Origin: Gracilimonas sediminicola
GTDB lineage: Bacteria; Bacteroidota; Rhodothermia; Balneolales; Balneolaceae
Length of the DNA stretch: 64,000 bases
Reading direction: 5' to 3'
Assembly: GCF_024320785.1 (NCBI RefSeq)
Contig: NZ_JANDBC010000001.1
Span: forward strand, 640,617 to 704,616
Shown: piece after piece, positions 14,638-23,445 of the stretch
Layout: each line of letters starts with the position of its first letter
Position numbering within the stretch: the first letter of the stretch is position 1
Made by a program: the position numbers and the translations under genes
The notes under the pieces: generated by a model
What the model saw: the letters and a program-made list of their open reading frames with translations, nothing else
Told to the model about the DNA's origin: nothing
Database searches by the model: none

Positions 14638-15126
14638 ATGAAAAAACTCATTTTACTTTTACTTACCCTCATTCTGTCATTGCCAATTACCGCAAATGCT
14701 CAGCTTCTAAAGGTTGAGCAAACAGTATTTGGAATGGACTGTGCTCCATGCGCCTATGGCCTTGAAAAGCGGATACACAAACTTGATGGCGTTGCTAAGG
14801 CTAATGTTAGTTTGAATAAAGGGCTTCTCGAAATTTTCTTACTCGAGAATAATAGCCTTACTCTGTCGGTGATTAGAGACGCTGTTAAAGATAGTGGGTT
14901 CGAACCTCAATCTGCCGAAATTACAGCCAAAGGTGTATTAAGAAAAGACAACGAAGGCCGTTTTGTACTGAACGTCTCTGAACAAAGTCAGTTATTGCTT
15001 CATCATGACAGTTCATTATTTAATAAACTCAATGAAATGATTGGAAAGTCGATAGTTGTTTCTGGTGAGATAGGTGAAGATTCGAACTCTAAATTAAATG
15101 TATTAACCTATACGCTTAATGAGTGA
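14638..15126 (+). CDS. Exported HMA-domain protein (MerP-like)
   Basis: A 162-residue protein with a signal peptide (about 1-21, ending ANAQ) and an HMA metal-binding domain with GMDCAPC (C35, C38). MerP precursors carry the same GMxCxxC just after their signal peptide. It is about twice the usual MerP length: after the HMA domain (to about 90) there is an extra beta-rich C-terminal region with an LLLHHD segment (about 115-121). It lies 19 bp after the barrel gene. A periplasmic Hg(II) or other soft-metal scavenger feeding the MerT-like protein is the likely role. Confidence 0.8.
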   Translation: MKKLILLLLTLILSLPITANAQLLKVEQTVFGMDCAPCAYGLEKRIHKLDGVAKANVSLNKGLLEIFLLENNSLTLSVIRDAVKDSGFEPQSAEITAKGVLRKDNEGRFVLNVSEQSQLLLHHDSSLFNKLNEMIGKSIVVSGEIGEDSNSKLNVLTYTLNE

Positions 15127-15171
15127 CATTAGCTCCTGAATTTAGTGTGATTGGATAAAGAAAGACAAATT

Positions 15172-15630
15172 ATGTGGAATACCCCAGACAATAAATATAG
15201 TGATATCACGACCTTTAAAATTGGAGAGGTCGCACGTCGTGCAGATGTTAATAAAGAGACGGTTCGCTACTATGAAAAACGAGGGCTAATCCCTGAACCT
15301 GACCGCAGGCGTTCCGGTTATCGGATTTTCACGCAACGGCATATTGACCAGATTAAGTTTATAAAACGCTCCCAAGAGTTAGGCTTTACATTAAATGAAA
15401 TTCAGGAGCTGCTTGACCTTCGAATGGATGAAGAAACGACCTGTTCCCAAATTAAAACCGAAGCGGAAGAAAAATACCAGGATGTGGTATCAAAAATCAG
15501 AGATCTCAAAAGGATCAAAGCTACTTTGACTGAACTCATTGATTCCTGTTCGGGGCAAGGCCCCAAAGGGGATTGTCCGATATTAGAAGCATTGGAAGGT
15601 GATAGTGAGACAGGCAAAAAACTGAGATAG
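15172..15630 (+). CDS. merR: MerR, mercury-responsive regulator
   Basis: A MerR-family activator-repressor of 152 residues from the ATG at 15172; a TTG at 15151 is a weaker alternative. It has the N-terminal winged helix-turn-helix (FKIGEVARRADVNKETVRYY, about 16-35) and a dimerisation helix. It also has three cysteines, C91, C126 and C135 (TTCSQ, DSCSG, GDCPI). Their spacing of 35 and 9 equals that of C82, C117 and C126 in Tn501 MerR, which bind Hg(II). This makes mercury the best-supported effector. It is late in the cluster instead of divergent from it, and likely acts at the 13096-13126 promoter. Confidence 0.9.
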   Translation: MWNTPDNKYSDITTFKIGEVARRADVNKETVRYYEKRGLIPEPDRRRSGYRIFTQRHIDQIKFIKRSQELGFTLNEIQELLDLRMDEETTCSQIKTEAEEKYQDVVSKIRDLKRIKATLTELIDSCSGQGPKGDCPILEALEGDSETGKKLR

Positions 15631-15643
15631 ATTCTATACATAT

Positions 15644-15853
15644 ATGAAAGATATACTTCTGCTATCCACAATTACCTGCCCCACATGCGGTATCAAAAGA
15701 GAACTAAAAATGACGGATGATGCTTGCCAATTTTTTTGGGAATGCCCCAGTTGTAAATCGGTTATAAAACCAAATCAGGGTGACTGCTGTGTGTTTTGTT
15801 CTTATGGTGATGTACCCTGTCCTCCAATTCAAAAGAAGAAAAATTGCTGTTAA
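15644..15853 (+). CDS. GDCCVxC-domain protein
   Basis: A 69-residue Cys-rich protein of the GDCCVxC family, named for the motif seen here as GDCCVFC (about 46-52). It has CPTC near the start, CPSC in the middle and a KNCC end, ten cysteines in all. Family members lie beside mercury-resistance genes in many bacteria, some as selenoproteins; here the motif uses ordinary cysteine codons. It follows merR by 13 bp and probably closes the operon. Likely soft-metal binding; biochemical role not known. Confidence 0.88.
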   Translation: MKDILLLSTITCPTCGIKRELKMTDDACQFFWECPSCKSVIKPNQGDCCVFCSYGDVPCPPIQKKKNCC

Positions 15854-15857
15854 CAGG

Positions 15858-16289
15858 TCATGACCAATGCACCGCTACAATCATCCATTTGCCATTCTCA
15901 CGCTTTAAAACAGCAAGCTCGAGGCTTGTTCTATCAATTTCCCGGTCATTATAGGTTCCCGTCATCTTTGTTAGAGATGTAACCCAGGCTATATTGCCTT
16001 CGGTTTTAATCTTTTGTGACAATTGTTTTCTTTCAATTGCACTTAAAAAACGACCGTCAGAGTGAAAATGGTGAGATAAGTACTGCTCTTTGGTCTCGCT
16101 TCCTTGTCCTTCTAAGATCACAACCTCATCGTGAAGTAATTGGGACGCTGTTTCGGTATCGTTTGTAATGATAGCTGTCTTAAAATCGTTAAGTGTTTTT
16201 TTGATGGCTGCGTTTTGTGAACTGTCTTGAGCCAAGACTGTCATTGATGTTGAAACGAGTATGATGAGTAATAATGGTATCTTTTTCAT
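15858..16289 (-). CDS. Exported SnoaL/NTF2-like protein
   Basis: A 143-residue protein with a signal peptide (about 1-20, MKKIPLLLIILVSTSMTVLA then Q). The mature part has the NTF2-like layout: long helix, VVILEGQG strand, then long strands ending KWMIVAVHWS. No catalytic residues stand out. It is the last gene of the long minus-strand copper cluster, 11 bp after the DUF2231 gene, and converges with the mercury cluster with a 4-bp gap. Confidence 0.8.
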   Translation of the reverse strand: MKKIPLLLIILVSTSMTVLAQDSSQNAAIKKTLNDFKTAIITNDTETASQLLHDEVVILEGQGSETKEQYLSHHFHSDGRFLSAIERKQLSQKIKTEGNIAWVTSLTKMTGTYNDREIDRTSLELAVLKRENGKWMIVAVHWS

Positions 16290-16300
16290 GTGTTTATTAT

Positions 16301-17380
16301 TTAGAGTTGAGAAAATTCTATGTTTTGAATTTTGATTGTACCGCTTCCTTTAATTCTCAGACCGACATTACCCTTTTCAGGTGTATCACCATGTCCGTGC
16401 ACCGCCATTTCTTTATTGATATAACCTCTAAAATGGGTGCCATCGCCAACGGCTCTGATAAATTTTAAATCATCGTTTTGATATGCCTTATCAGCAAAGA
16501 TTTCGGTTTGGCCGTTCTCAATTCGCCCTTGCACAATCTCGCCGTTGGATGTAAGCGTTACAAAGTCATAGTTTTGGTCATCTTGAAGGTGATGGACAAG
16601 TTGTATCTCGCCATTAAAAGATGTGATATCAATATAAACATCAAGTTGGATGTTTTGATACGTAGAATGCGTTACGAACAGATTATCAATTTCTTGTTGA
16701 GCAGTAATAGTCAGATACGTTGTATTGTTTTCTATTGAGACAGTAGGATTTAACTGGTCGATATCCCCCTTAATCCAATGGAAGTTTTCTTCAAGATCAT
16801 TCACCGCACTGGCGCTCATATCCCATATCCAGTCTCCATTTTCTTTCTTGATAAAAGTTGACGTGATACTCGTATCTTGGGTGGCCACAGTTGGCTCAGG
16901 ATTTGATTTCTCAGCCTCTTCTAGGTACTGTCCGGTTCCTACTCCGTAACCATAGACCATAGTTGCTCCATGCTCTCCGGTTTGGAAGAGAAGAAATAGA
17001 CCTGGCAGAGCTAGAAGAAACATCAGCATTGGTGTGGCGCTTTGTTTCATTTTATCAACCCAATGCAAAATAAGGCGACAGCAAGAGTAGATAGAGAAAA
17101 ACAGAACAGTGTATAATGCCCAATCAGCATGATTTGTGAGCACTGACTGTGCTTGCGTTGGTAGAAAAACACTATCTGCTGCTGATTGGCCTGTGAAATA
17201 GGTGATAATGGCTGATAGTGAACCAAGGACATAAAGTAATGTTGTCTTTTTCTCATCCCACCATTTTTCAGGAAGAAAAAAAGCGATGAGGTTCAACCCA
17301 ATAGCCAGTATGAGTATGGCTATAGGAAAATGAACAATCATAGGATGAATATTGGGGGCGTAATCAAATAATTCATTCAT
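16301..17380 (-). CDS. DUF2231 membrane protein with C-terminal beta domain
   Basis: A 359-residue protein. The N-terminal half has the DUF2231 pattern, HPMIVHFPIAILI with conserved histidines in the first of four membrane segments (about 12-35, 44-62, 85-107 and 116-135), plus GEHGATMVYGYG. The C-terminal half (about 190-359) looks like a periplasmic beta-sandwich of the LamG/DUF1080 kind. The histidines hint at haem or metal contact. It follows the permease gene by 8 bp within the copper operon. The function of DUF2231 is not established. Confidence 0.85.
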   Translation of the reverse strand: MNELFDYAPNIHPMIVHFPIAILILAIGLNLIAFFLPEKWWDEKKTTLLYVLGSLSAIITYFTGQSAADSVFLPTQAQSVLTNHADWALYTVLFFSIYSCCRLILHWVDKMKQSATPMLMFLLALPGLFLLFQTGEHGATMVYGYGVGTGQYLEEAEKSNPEPTVATQDTSITSTFIKKENGDWIWDMSASAVNDLEENFHWIKGDIDQLNPTVSIENNTTYLTITAQQEIDNLFVTHSTYQNIQLDVYIDITSFNGEIQLVHHLQDDQNYDFVTLTSNGEIVQGRIENGQTEIFADKAYQNDDLKFIRAVGDGTHFRGYINKEMAVHGHGDTPEKGNVGLRIKGSGTIKIQNIEFSQL

Positions 17381-17388
17381 GGTAAGAC

Positions 17389-18603
17389 CTAGTTTATAAG
17401 AGTTGAGTAGCCGAAGGCGAGAATTCCGACTACATTGATGAGAATAAAGAGAGTAACGGCTGCTTTTTTAATCTTCCCACCACCGTCCATTTGCATATCC
17501 ATGCCTGAGCCATGATGTTTCTTATGTTGCTTATAGAGATAGATCATGCCCCCCGTTACAAATAGAAAGACCATATTCATCCAGAAAGTGTAGTCGATTT
17601 TAAATTGTGTGACATCTTGGACGGCTTTTGCTGAGTCGGGAATAATACCGAAGAAGCTAAAACCTGCGTTAAGGATAAGTGCAGTTGCCACAATACTGAC
17701 GAACATAATTCCTGCAATGTAAAGAGCCACCTTCCAACCATAGTATTTGGCATTGATATGAACCAGTGGCGGTACCATTAGATCGGAATAGATAAAGCCC
17801 ATGATCCCGGCAAATAGAACACCGTTTTCATTGAGAACTGTAGCGAGTGGAATATTCCCCATAGAACCAATGAATGTGGCTCCGGCGACGAAAGGTGCGA
17901 CTAAAGCATTTTCTAAGGTGACCAACCAATCGGGAATACCTGTTGCATCAACCAAAAATAAGCTTGACCAAAAACTTTCCGGTACGAGAACAGCGACAAA
18001 ACCCGCAATGGTAAAGCCGATCAGGATATCTTCCCATGCCATTTTCCAGTCATTAACAAATTTTTGACCAACCAGATGCCATCCCTTTTTACTGGTGATG
18101 CGCTCTTTCCAGTTAAAATCGTCTGACATAGCCTCATCTTCATCTTCCAATTTCTCCCGTGCGTGATGAATCCATTTTTGAGGATAGGTCAGCTTAATGA
18201 GAATACTACTGATGAGGATAAGAACCAATCCACCAATAATCTCGGCAAGCAGGAATTGCCATCCCAAGAAAATCATAATTAGAATGCCCAATTCAATGAC
18301 CAGATTGGTGGAAGCAAACATAAAAGCGACGGCTGCTACAAAATGAGCACCTTTTTTAACAAGTGATCGGGCTGCTGCCAAAGCTGCAAAAGAGCATGAG
18401 GAGCTGGCCGAACCAAATAATGTAGATAATGAAATGCTTTTGAAGTCCGCATCACCCATATATTTGGTCATTTTCCCTTTAGGCACGAAGGCTTGAATCA
18501 TCCCGGATACGAAATACCCTAAGATAAAAGCCCAGCCTGATTTCCAGAAAAACCCCAAGGCTGTCTTTGTAGACTCTCCATAAAGTTGAATAAATTCACT
18601 CAT
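17389..18603 (-). CDS. YraQ/DUF318-type permease
   Basis: A 404-residue integral membrane protein with about ten hydrophobic segments. The conserved GSASSSCSFAALAAARSL stretch (about 65-83) and a matching GSMGNIPLATVL in the second half are the repeated signature of the YraQ/ArsP permease family, members of which export metal or metalloid compounds. A hydrophilic loop (about 145-180) separates the two halves. A HHGSGMDMQMDGGG segment rich in His and Met near the C-terminus suggests copper or silver contact. It sits between the PII-like and DUF2231 genes. Confidence 0.88.
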   Translation of the reverse strand: MSEFIQLYGESTKTALGFFWKSGWAFILGYFVSGMIQAFVPKGKMTKYMGDADFKSISLSTLFGSASSSCSFAALAAARSLVKKGAHFVAAVAFMFASTNLVIELGILIMIFLGWQFLLAEIIGGLVLILISSILIKLTYPQKWIHHAREKLEDEDEAMSDDFNWKERITSKKGWHLVGQKFVNDWKMAWEDILIGFTIAGFVAVLVPESFWSSLFLVDATGIPDWLVTLENALVAPFVAGATFIGSMGNIPLATVLNENGVLFAGIMGFIYSDLMVPPLVHINAKYYGWKVALYIAGIMFVSIVATALILNAGFSFFGIIPDSAKAVQDVTQFKIDYTFWMNMVFLFVTGGMIYLYKQHKKHHGSGMDMQMDGGGKIKKAAVTLFILINVVGILAFGYSTLIN

Positions 18604-18630
18604 AATTTTTTATTGTCCTCATATTTTTAT

Positions 18631-18972
18631 TTATAAAAGTATCTCTGCGCCCTCTTTCCCGTCCCGAATGCGAAGTGCATATTCAATGGGCGAGACAAAA
18701 ATAATTCCGTCTCCAGATGATCCGGTTGAAGCGGATTGCTGTATAGTCTCTATAATGGGTTGAACGGAAGTTTCCTGAGCTGCAATTTCAATTTTTGTCA
18801 CTTTAGAATGCATGGCAGGAAATTCCAACGAGCCATGTTCTTTATCTGGGTCGGAGTATTGTCCGGCCCCTTCACCTTTAAAGACCGTGATACAACAATG
18901 TCCAGCTGCCCGGAGAGATTTGTAGACATCTTCAAGTAATATTGGGCGTATATAGGCTTTGATAAGTTTCAT
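18631..18972 (-). CDS. PII-like signalling protein
   Basis: A 113-residue member of the PII/GlnB fold family: KLIKAYIRPILLEDVYKSLR at the start, a T-loop region with GEGAGQYSDPDKEHGS (about 34-49), and SSGDGIIFVSPIEYALRIRDG at the end. It lacks the conserved uridylylated tyrosine motif of nitrogen-sensing GlnB. PII-like proteins paired with metal efflux genes are known and are thought to sense metal or nucleotides and control the neighbouring transporter. It lies between the P-type ATPase and the permease. Confidence 0.88.
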   Translation of the reverse strand: MKLIKAYIRPILLEDVYKSLRAAGHCCITVFKGEGAGQYSDPDKEHGSLEFPAMHSKVTKIEIAAQETSVQPIIETIQQSASTGSSGDGIIFVSPIEYALRIRDGKEGAEILL

Positions 18973-18988
18973 AACCTTTCTATTTAAG

Positions 18989-21046
18989 TTAATCTTGCAG
19001 TTTTAAAAGACGTGCATTAAAGGCGACAATTACGGTGCTCAACGACATCAACCCTGCGCCAAGTGCCGGGTTTAGGATAATGCCATAGGCATATAAAACC
19101 CCGGCAGCCAACGGAATGGCTAAAGCGTTATATCCTGTTGCCCACCATAGATTTTGAACCATTTTCTTATAGGTCAATTTCGCAAGTGCAACGAGTGCAG
19201 CTACATCTTTAGGGTTGCTTTTTGTGAGGATAATATCGCCCGTTTCTACAGCTACATCTGATCCTGCACCAATAGCAATTCCGACATCGGCCTGAGCAAG
19301 AGCGGGTGCATCATTCACACCGTCTCCGGTCATGGCAACTTTAAGGCCTCGGGATTGCACCTCTTTAATTTTGTCGGCTTTCTCGTTAGGCAGAACTTCG
19401 GCAAAGTAGTCATCCAGACCTAGCTCTTTGGCGACATAAGCGGCCGTTTGTTTGTTATCCCCGGTGAGCATAATGCATTGGATTCCCATCTCATGAAGTT
19501 GTTTAATAGCTGTCTTGGAGTCTTCTCTGATGGTATCACCAAGAGCTATCGCACCGACAAGGTTGTTTTCAATGATGATAAAGACGACCGTTTTACCTTG
19601 AGAGGATAAGCTTTGATACTGGTCATCGGGTTGTTCTATGTCTTGTTCTTCTAAATAGCCTGGACTGACAACTTTGATGGATAGCCCATCCACTTTGCCT
19701 TCAATCCCTTTTCCGGTAATGGAGTTAAAGTCCTCAATTTCCAATGATTCATCACTGGCTTTTACAATGCCTTGAGCAATGGGGTGTTCAGAATTTTGCT
19801 CTAAAGAGGCTGCCAATTGAAGCAGGCGTTCATCTTCATAATCATTGGTATAGTTCACGATATCAGTGACTTCGAACACACCCTTGGTGAGTGTTCCGGT
19901 CTTATCAAAAATAACTGCGCCAAGTTTTCTTGCCTCTTCAAAAGCTGTTCGGTTACGGATTAAAAATCCATTTTGAGCGGCTAAATTGGTTGATACGGCA
20001 ACAACCAACGGCACAGCTAATCCGAGAGCATGAGGGCAGGCAATCACCATCACCGTTACTGTTCTTTCCAACGCAAAAACAAAATCTTCTGTTGTAAAGG
20101 CTGTCCAAACGAAAAATGTCAAAAATCCTGCTCCAAGAGCAATTATGGTGAGCCAAAAAGCGGCACGGTTGGCCAGATCTTGGGTTTTGGATTTACTGTC
20201 TTGGGCTTGCTTTACCAGATCAATCACTTGGGATAAGAATGAATCCTTACCGGTACGATTGATCTCAATGGTCAGTGATCCTTCACCATTGAGTGAGCCA
20301 CCTATCACTTCATCATCCTTACTTTTAGAGACAGGTTTGGACTCTCCGGTCATCAACGATTCATTAACGGAGCTATTTCCCTTTATAACAACGCCATCAG
20401 CAGGGATTTTTTCACCGGGTTTGATAAGGACCCGATCCCCGGATTTAAGTTCTTTTAATGCAACATCTTTGGTTGAGCCGTCATCTTGAACCAAGTGTGC
20501 TTCAGAGGGCATGAGCTTGGCAAGCTCTTCCAAAGCTTTGGACGCACTCATGACCGATTTCATTTCGATATAATGTCCAATCAGCATGATATCGACCAGA
20601 GTGACAAGCTCCCAGAAGAATATTTTTCCCTCCACGACAAAAACAACCAGAGTGCTGTATAGATATGCCACACTAATGGCAATGGCGATTAACGTCATCA
20701 TCCCCGGTTGCTTTTTCTTAAGCTCGTCAATTAATCCCGTTAAGAACGGCCATCCACCATAAAAGAAGACAATACTAGAGAGCACAAAAGAGACGTAAAG
20801 ATCACCTGAAAATGATAGTACATCCCGTAAGCCCAGAAACTCTTGGATCATAGGTGAAAGGGCTATAATCGGCAAACTTAAAGCCAGAGATATCCAAAAC
20901 CGTTTTATAAAATCTTGGGCCATGTGTGCATGATGGTCATGATGATCGTGACCATTTGATTTATCATGTTTCATGTCTTTATGAGACATGTGTTCGCTGT
21001 GGTCATTGTTATGACTATGGTGCTCGTGATTATGTTCGTGTTCCAT
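18989..21046 (-). CDS. copB: CopB-type P1B ATPase
   Basis: A 685-residue copper or silver exporting P-type ATPase. The first 45 residues are a His-rich metal-binding tail (repeats such as HNHEHHSHNNDH). The membrane metal motif is CPH (VIACPHALGLAVP), which marks the CopB (P1B-3) group rather than CPC-type CopA. Other motifs are TGES, DKTGTLTKG (phosphorylated Asp) and TGDGVNDAPALAQ. Length and order are normal. It is downstream of the DUF3347 gene and upstream of the PII-like gene. Confidence 0.95.
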   Translation of the reverse strand: MEHEHNHEHHSHNNDHSEHMSHKDMKHDKSNGHDHHDHHAHMAQDFIKRFWISLALSLPIIALSPMIQEFLGLRDVLSFSGDLYVSFVLSSIVFFYGGWPFLTGLIDELKKKQPGMMTLIAIAISVAYLYSTLVVFVVEGKIFFWELVTLVDIMLIGHYIEMKSVMSASKALEELAKLMPSEAHLVQDDGSTKDVALKELKSGDRVLIKPGEKIPADGVVIKGNSSVNESLMTGESKPVSKSKDDEVIGGSLNGEGSLTIEINRTGKDSFLSQVIDLVKQAQDSKSKTQDLANRAAFWLTIIALGAGFLTFFVWTAFTTEDFVFALERTVTVMVIACPHALGLAVPLVVAVSTNLAAQNGFLIRNRTAFEEARKLGAVIFDKTGTLTKGVFEVTDIVNYTNDYEDERLLQLAASLEQNSEHPIAQGIVKASDESLEIEDFNSITGKGIEGKVDGLSIKVVSPGYLEEQDIEQPDDQYQSLSSQGKTVVFIIIENNLVGAIALGDTIREDSKTAIKQLHEMGIQCIMLTGDNKQTAAYVAKELGLDDYFAEVLPNEKADKIKEVQSRGLKVAMTGDGVNDAPALAQADVGIAIGAGSDVAVETGDIILTKSNPKDVAALVALAKLTYKKMVQNLWWATGYNALAIPLAAGVLYAYGIILNPALGAGLMSLSTVIVAFNARLLKLQD

Positions 21047-21061
21047 GGTTGTTGACTCTAT

Positions 21062-21577
21062 TTATTGGATGGTTTTGATAATGTCCCCACAGCCAAGCAT
21101 AGATTGACCGTAATAGGGATTTTCAATAGTTTTTTTCGTGCTGAGCCATTTGGACCCTTCTCCCTTATTAGCCATTGAACAAAACTGTACATAGATCGTT
21201 TGTTGTTTGTAGTCTTGATTTTCAATTGCTGAAAGTAACTCTATGCTGATTTCATCGAAGGCGTCTCGCAGCTGAGAAATTGATTGGGCTGACTCGGCTT
21301 GATTGAGTGCGTCCGCCATTTTATTGTGATGAGAGATGTGTTTGTCTGCATGAGAATGATGACTATTCATGTCATCATTGGTTTTTGCTTCTAAGGTGAA
21401 AGCAGCCAGATATTTTTTTGCTTGTTCAAAATCATCTTTTACCAAAGCCTCTTTGATTTTTACGTACTCGCTCACAAGTGTGTTTAAATGTTCATTGTGA
21501 GAATGATTGCTATGGTCTTGTGCAAATGCCGGAATACTTATCACCGTTGTAAGTATGAGTGTAAGTAGTGTTTTCAT
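21062..21577 (-). CDS. Exported DUF3347 protein
   Basis: A 171-residue exported protein with a signal peptide (about 1-19, ending PAFAQ). A His-rich start (DHSNHSHNEH) and a second His cluster (HHSHADKHISHH, about 72-83) suggest metal binding. The rest is the DUF3347 four-helix pattern ending in YVQFCSMANKGEGSKWLS and NPYYGQSMLGCG. The same ending occurs at the C-terminus of the neighbouring CusB protein, so this is a free-standing copy of that domain. It lies 15 bp downstream of cusB. Confidence 0.88.
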   Translation of the reverse strand: MKTLLTLILTTVISIPAFAQDHSNHSHNEHLNTLVSEYVKIKEALVKDDFEQAKKYLAAFTLEAKTNDDMNSHHSHADKHISHHNKMADALNQAESAQSISQLRDAFDEISIELLSAIENQDYKQQTIYVQFCSMANKGEGSKWLSTKKTIENPYYGQSMLGCGDIIKTIQ

Positions 21578-21592
21578 TGTGTCTCTCCTTGA

Positions 21593-23434
21593 TTATTGGT
21601 TTTCAATTCTTTCTATAGTTTCTCCGCAAGAGATCATCTGTTCTCCGAAATATGGATTATTGATGGTCTCTTTTTCACTGAGCCAGTAAGCTCCCTTACC
21701 ATTGCTTGCCATTGGACAAAACTGTTGGTAGTACACCCCTTCTATTTGGAATGTTTTGACAACATTGAGCATGACATTGGATAGATCCATCAATTGCTCT
21801 CGTTGTTTAGCCAAATCTTGAGTATTAACCAGTTGAGTAAGCGCTGTTTGTAGAGAGTCCAGTTGGTTCATCCAAATCATGTGCCCCTGTCCGTCCAACA
21901 AGCTCATATCGACTTGTTTTAGATCGTATTGCATGCTGTTTACTTCTTCACCTGCTAAATCAGGCTTAGAACTTACAAGTGCATTTTTAAAGTCAATGTA
22001 GCTTGCAACCAATTGCGCAACTTGGGATTTAAATGCTTGTGGCGCATTGATATTTGAGCTTTGTGTTCTTTGGCTAGATGAACTCATAGAGGACATTGAG
22101 CCCTCATCAGAACCATTCCCAGAACCCTCCATAGTGTGACCTTCATGGCCTGTTCTGACCGGGCGCCCGTCCGGGGTTTTGTTCATCATACTGGCTTTAC
22201 CTGCCAGTTGAGCAGCACTGTCAATTTTAAACGTACCGTTGGTGACAACTTCTTCTCCCTCTGAAAGCCCTGATTTCACGATATATTGATCGCCAACACG
22301 CTGACCGAGGACAACTTCTCTAAATTCAAAGGTGGGCTGAGTGGTATTCGGTTTTTTGACGTAAACCACAGAGCGTTCGCCCGTCCAAAGTACGGCCGAT
22401 TTTGGAACAAGAATTTGTTCACCTCGGGAGCTTAAATCAGACCGAATACGCCCTTGTGTAAGCATATTGGGTTTTAGTAATAAATCACTGTTTTCAGCTT
22501 CTGCTCTGACAGAGACTGTTCGGGACTGGGCATTTAAGACGGGATCAACGAATGTGATTTTGGCGCTAAATTGTTCTCCGGGTAAGGCTTCAACTGTAAA
22601 AGAGACATTATCTCCTACTTTGATATTTGCGACATCACTTTCATAGGCATCAAACATGACCCAGACTTTAGACAGGTCGGCCAACTTGAACATGGTTGAG
22701 CCTTGTTGAACATGACTGCCCACCTCGATCATTTTGTTGATGACATAACCATTCACCTTGGAAATGATATCGACATTGTTCATAACTGTTTGGGATGCTT
22801 CAATCTGATTGATCTGTGCCTCGGTAATGTCCCAATTGAGCAGTTTATTACGAGCTGCTTTATAGAGAGATGGGTTGCGCTCTTTATCTTTTGCAACTTC
22901 AAGCAGTTCTTTTTGAGCACTGACGAGTTCAGGAGAATAAATAGAGGCCACACGTTCACCTTGTGAGATATACTCACCTGTAAAATTGATATAGAGTTCT
23001 TCAATACGTCCGGGCACATGAGCGGGTAAGGTTTTAAGGCGTCGTTCATCGACCATGACTTTTCCGGGAAGAAGATGTGAAGTAACGGCAACATCTTTAA
23101 TCACTTTAGATGTTTGAACATCGGCTAGTTTAGTCGCTGCCTCAGACATTGTAAGTTCATAGGGGCTTTCTTCTCCGGCTCCATCTTCTGAGACGGGGAT
23201 AAGTTCCATACCACAAATTGGGCAGTTACCCGGTTCATTTTCACGGATACTTGGGTGCATGCTACATGTGTAGATGACATTCCCTTCTTCATCGGTATGC
23301 ACTTGTTCGATATGTTCATCGAGAGATTGAGGTTGGTCTGGGGCTCCACCAAAAAGCAACCAGCCAAGGCTCAATCCGATGAGTATAAGACCGGCTATTT
23401 TTGCAATACTTTTAATATCAAATTTATTATTCAT
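21593..23434 (-). CDS. cusB: CusB-type adaptor with DUF3347 tail
   Basis: The periplasmic adaptor joins the RND pump to its outer-membrane channel. This 613-residue form has an N-terminal membrane anchor (about 11-30), then a heavy-metal-binding domain with CSMHPSIRENEPGNCPICGM (C56 to M75). The adaptor core follows (barrel-sandwich, alpha-hairpin and beta-barrel, about 100-410), then a linker with GHEGHTMEG and a C-terminal DUF3347 domain (about 465-613). E. coli CusB has neither added domain and is near 400 residues. The ends thus hold two separate likely copper-binding modules. It is between cusC and the free DUF3347 gene. Confidence 0.93.
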   Translation of the reverse strand: MNNKFDIKSIAKIAGLILIGLSLGWLLFGGAPDQPQSLDEHIEQVHTDEEGNVIYTCSMHPSIRENEPGNCPICGMELIPVSEDGAGEESPYELTMSEAATKLADVQTSKVIKDVAVTSHLLPGKVMVDERRLKTLPAHVPGRIEELYINFTGEYISQGERVASIYSPELVSAQKELLEVAKDKERNPSLYKAARNKLLNWDITEAQINQIEASQTVMNNVDIISKVNGYVINKMIEVGSHVQQGSTMFKLADLSKVWVMFDAYESDVANIKVGDNVSFTVEALPGEQFSAKITFVDPVLNAQSRTVSVRAEAENSDLLLKPNMLTQGRIRSDLSSRGEQILVPKSAVLWTGERSVVYVKKPNTTQPTFEFREVVLGQRVGDQYIVKSGLSEGEEVVTNGTFKIDSAAQLAGKASMMNKTPDGRPVRTGHEGHTMEGSGNGSDEGSMSSMSSSSQRTQSSNINAPQAFKSQVAQLVASYIDFKNALVSSKPDLAGEEVNSMQYDLKQVDMSLLDGQGHMIWMNQLDSLQTALTQLVNTQDLAKQREQLMDLSNVMLNVVKTFQIEGVYYQQFCPMASNGKGAYWLSEKETINNPYFGEQMISCGETIERIENQ

Positions 23435-23445
23435 GATGACCTTGC

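Noticed and set aside
13167-15853. merA or merB in the mercury cluster
   Set aside because: No reductase or lyase frame is present on either strand in this cluster.
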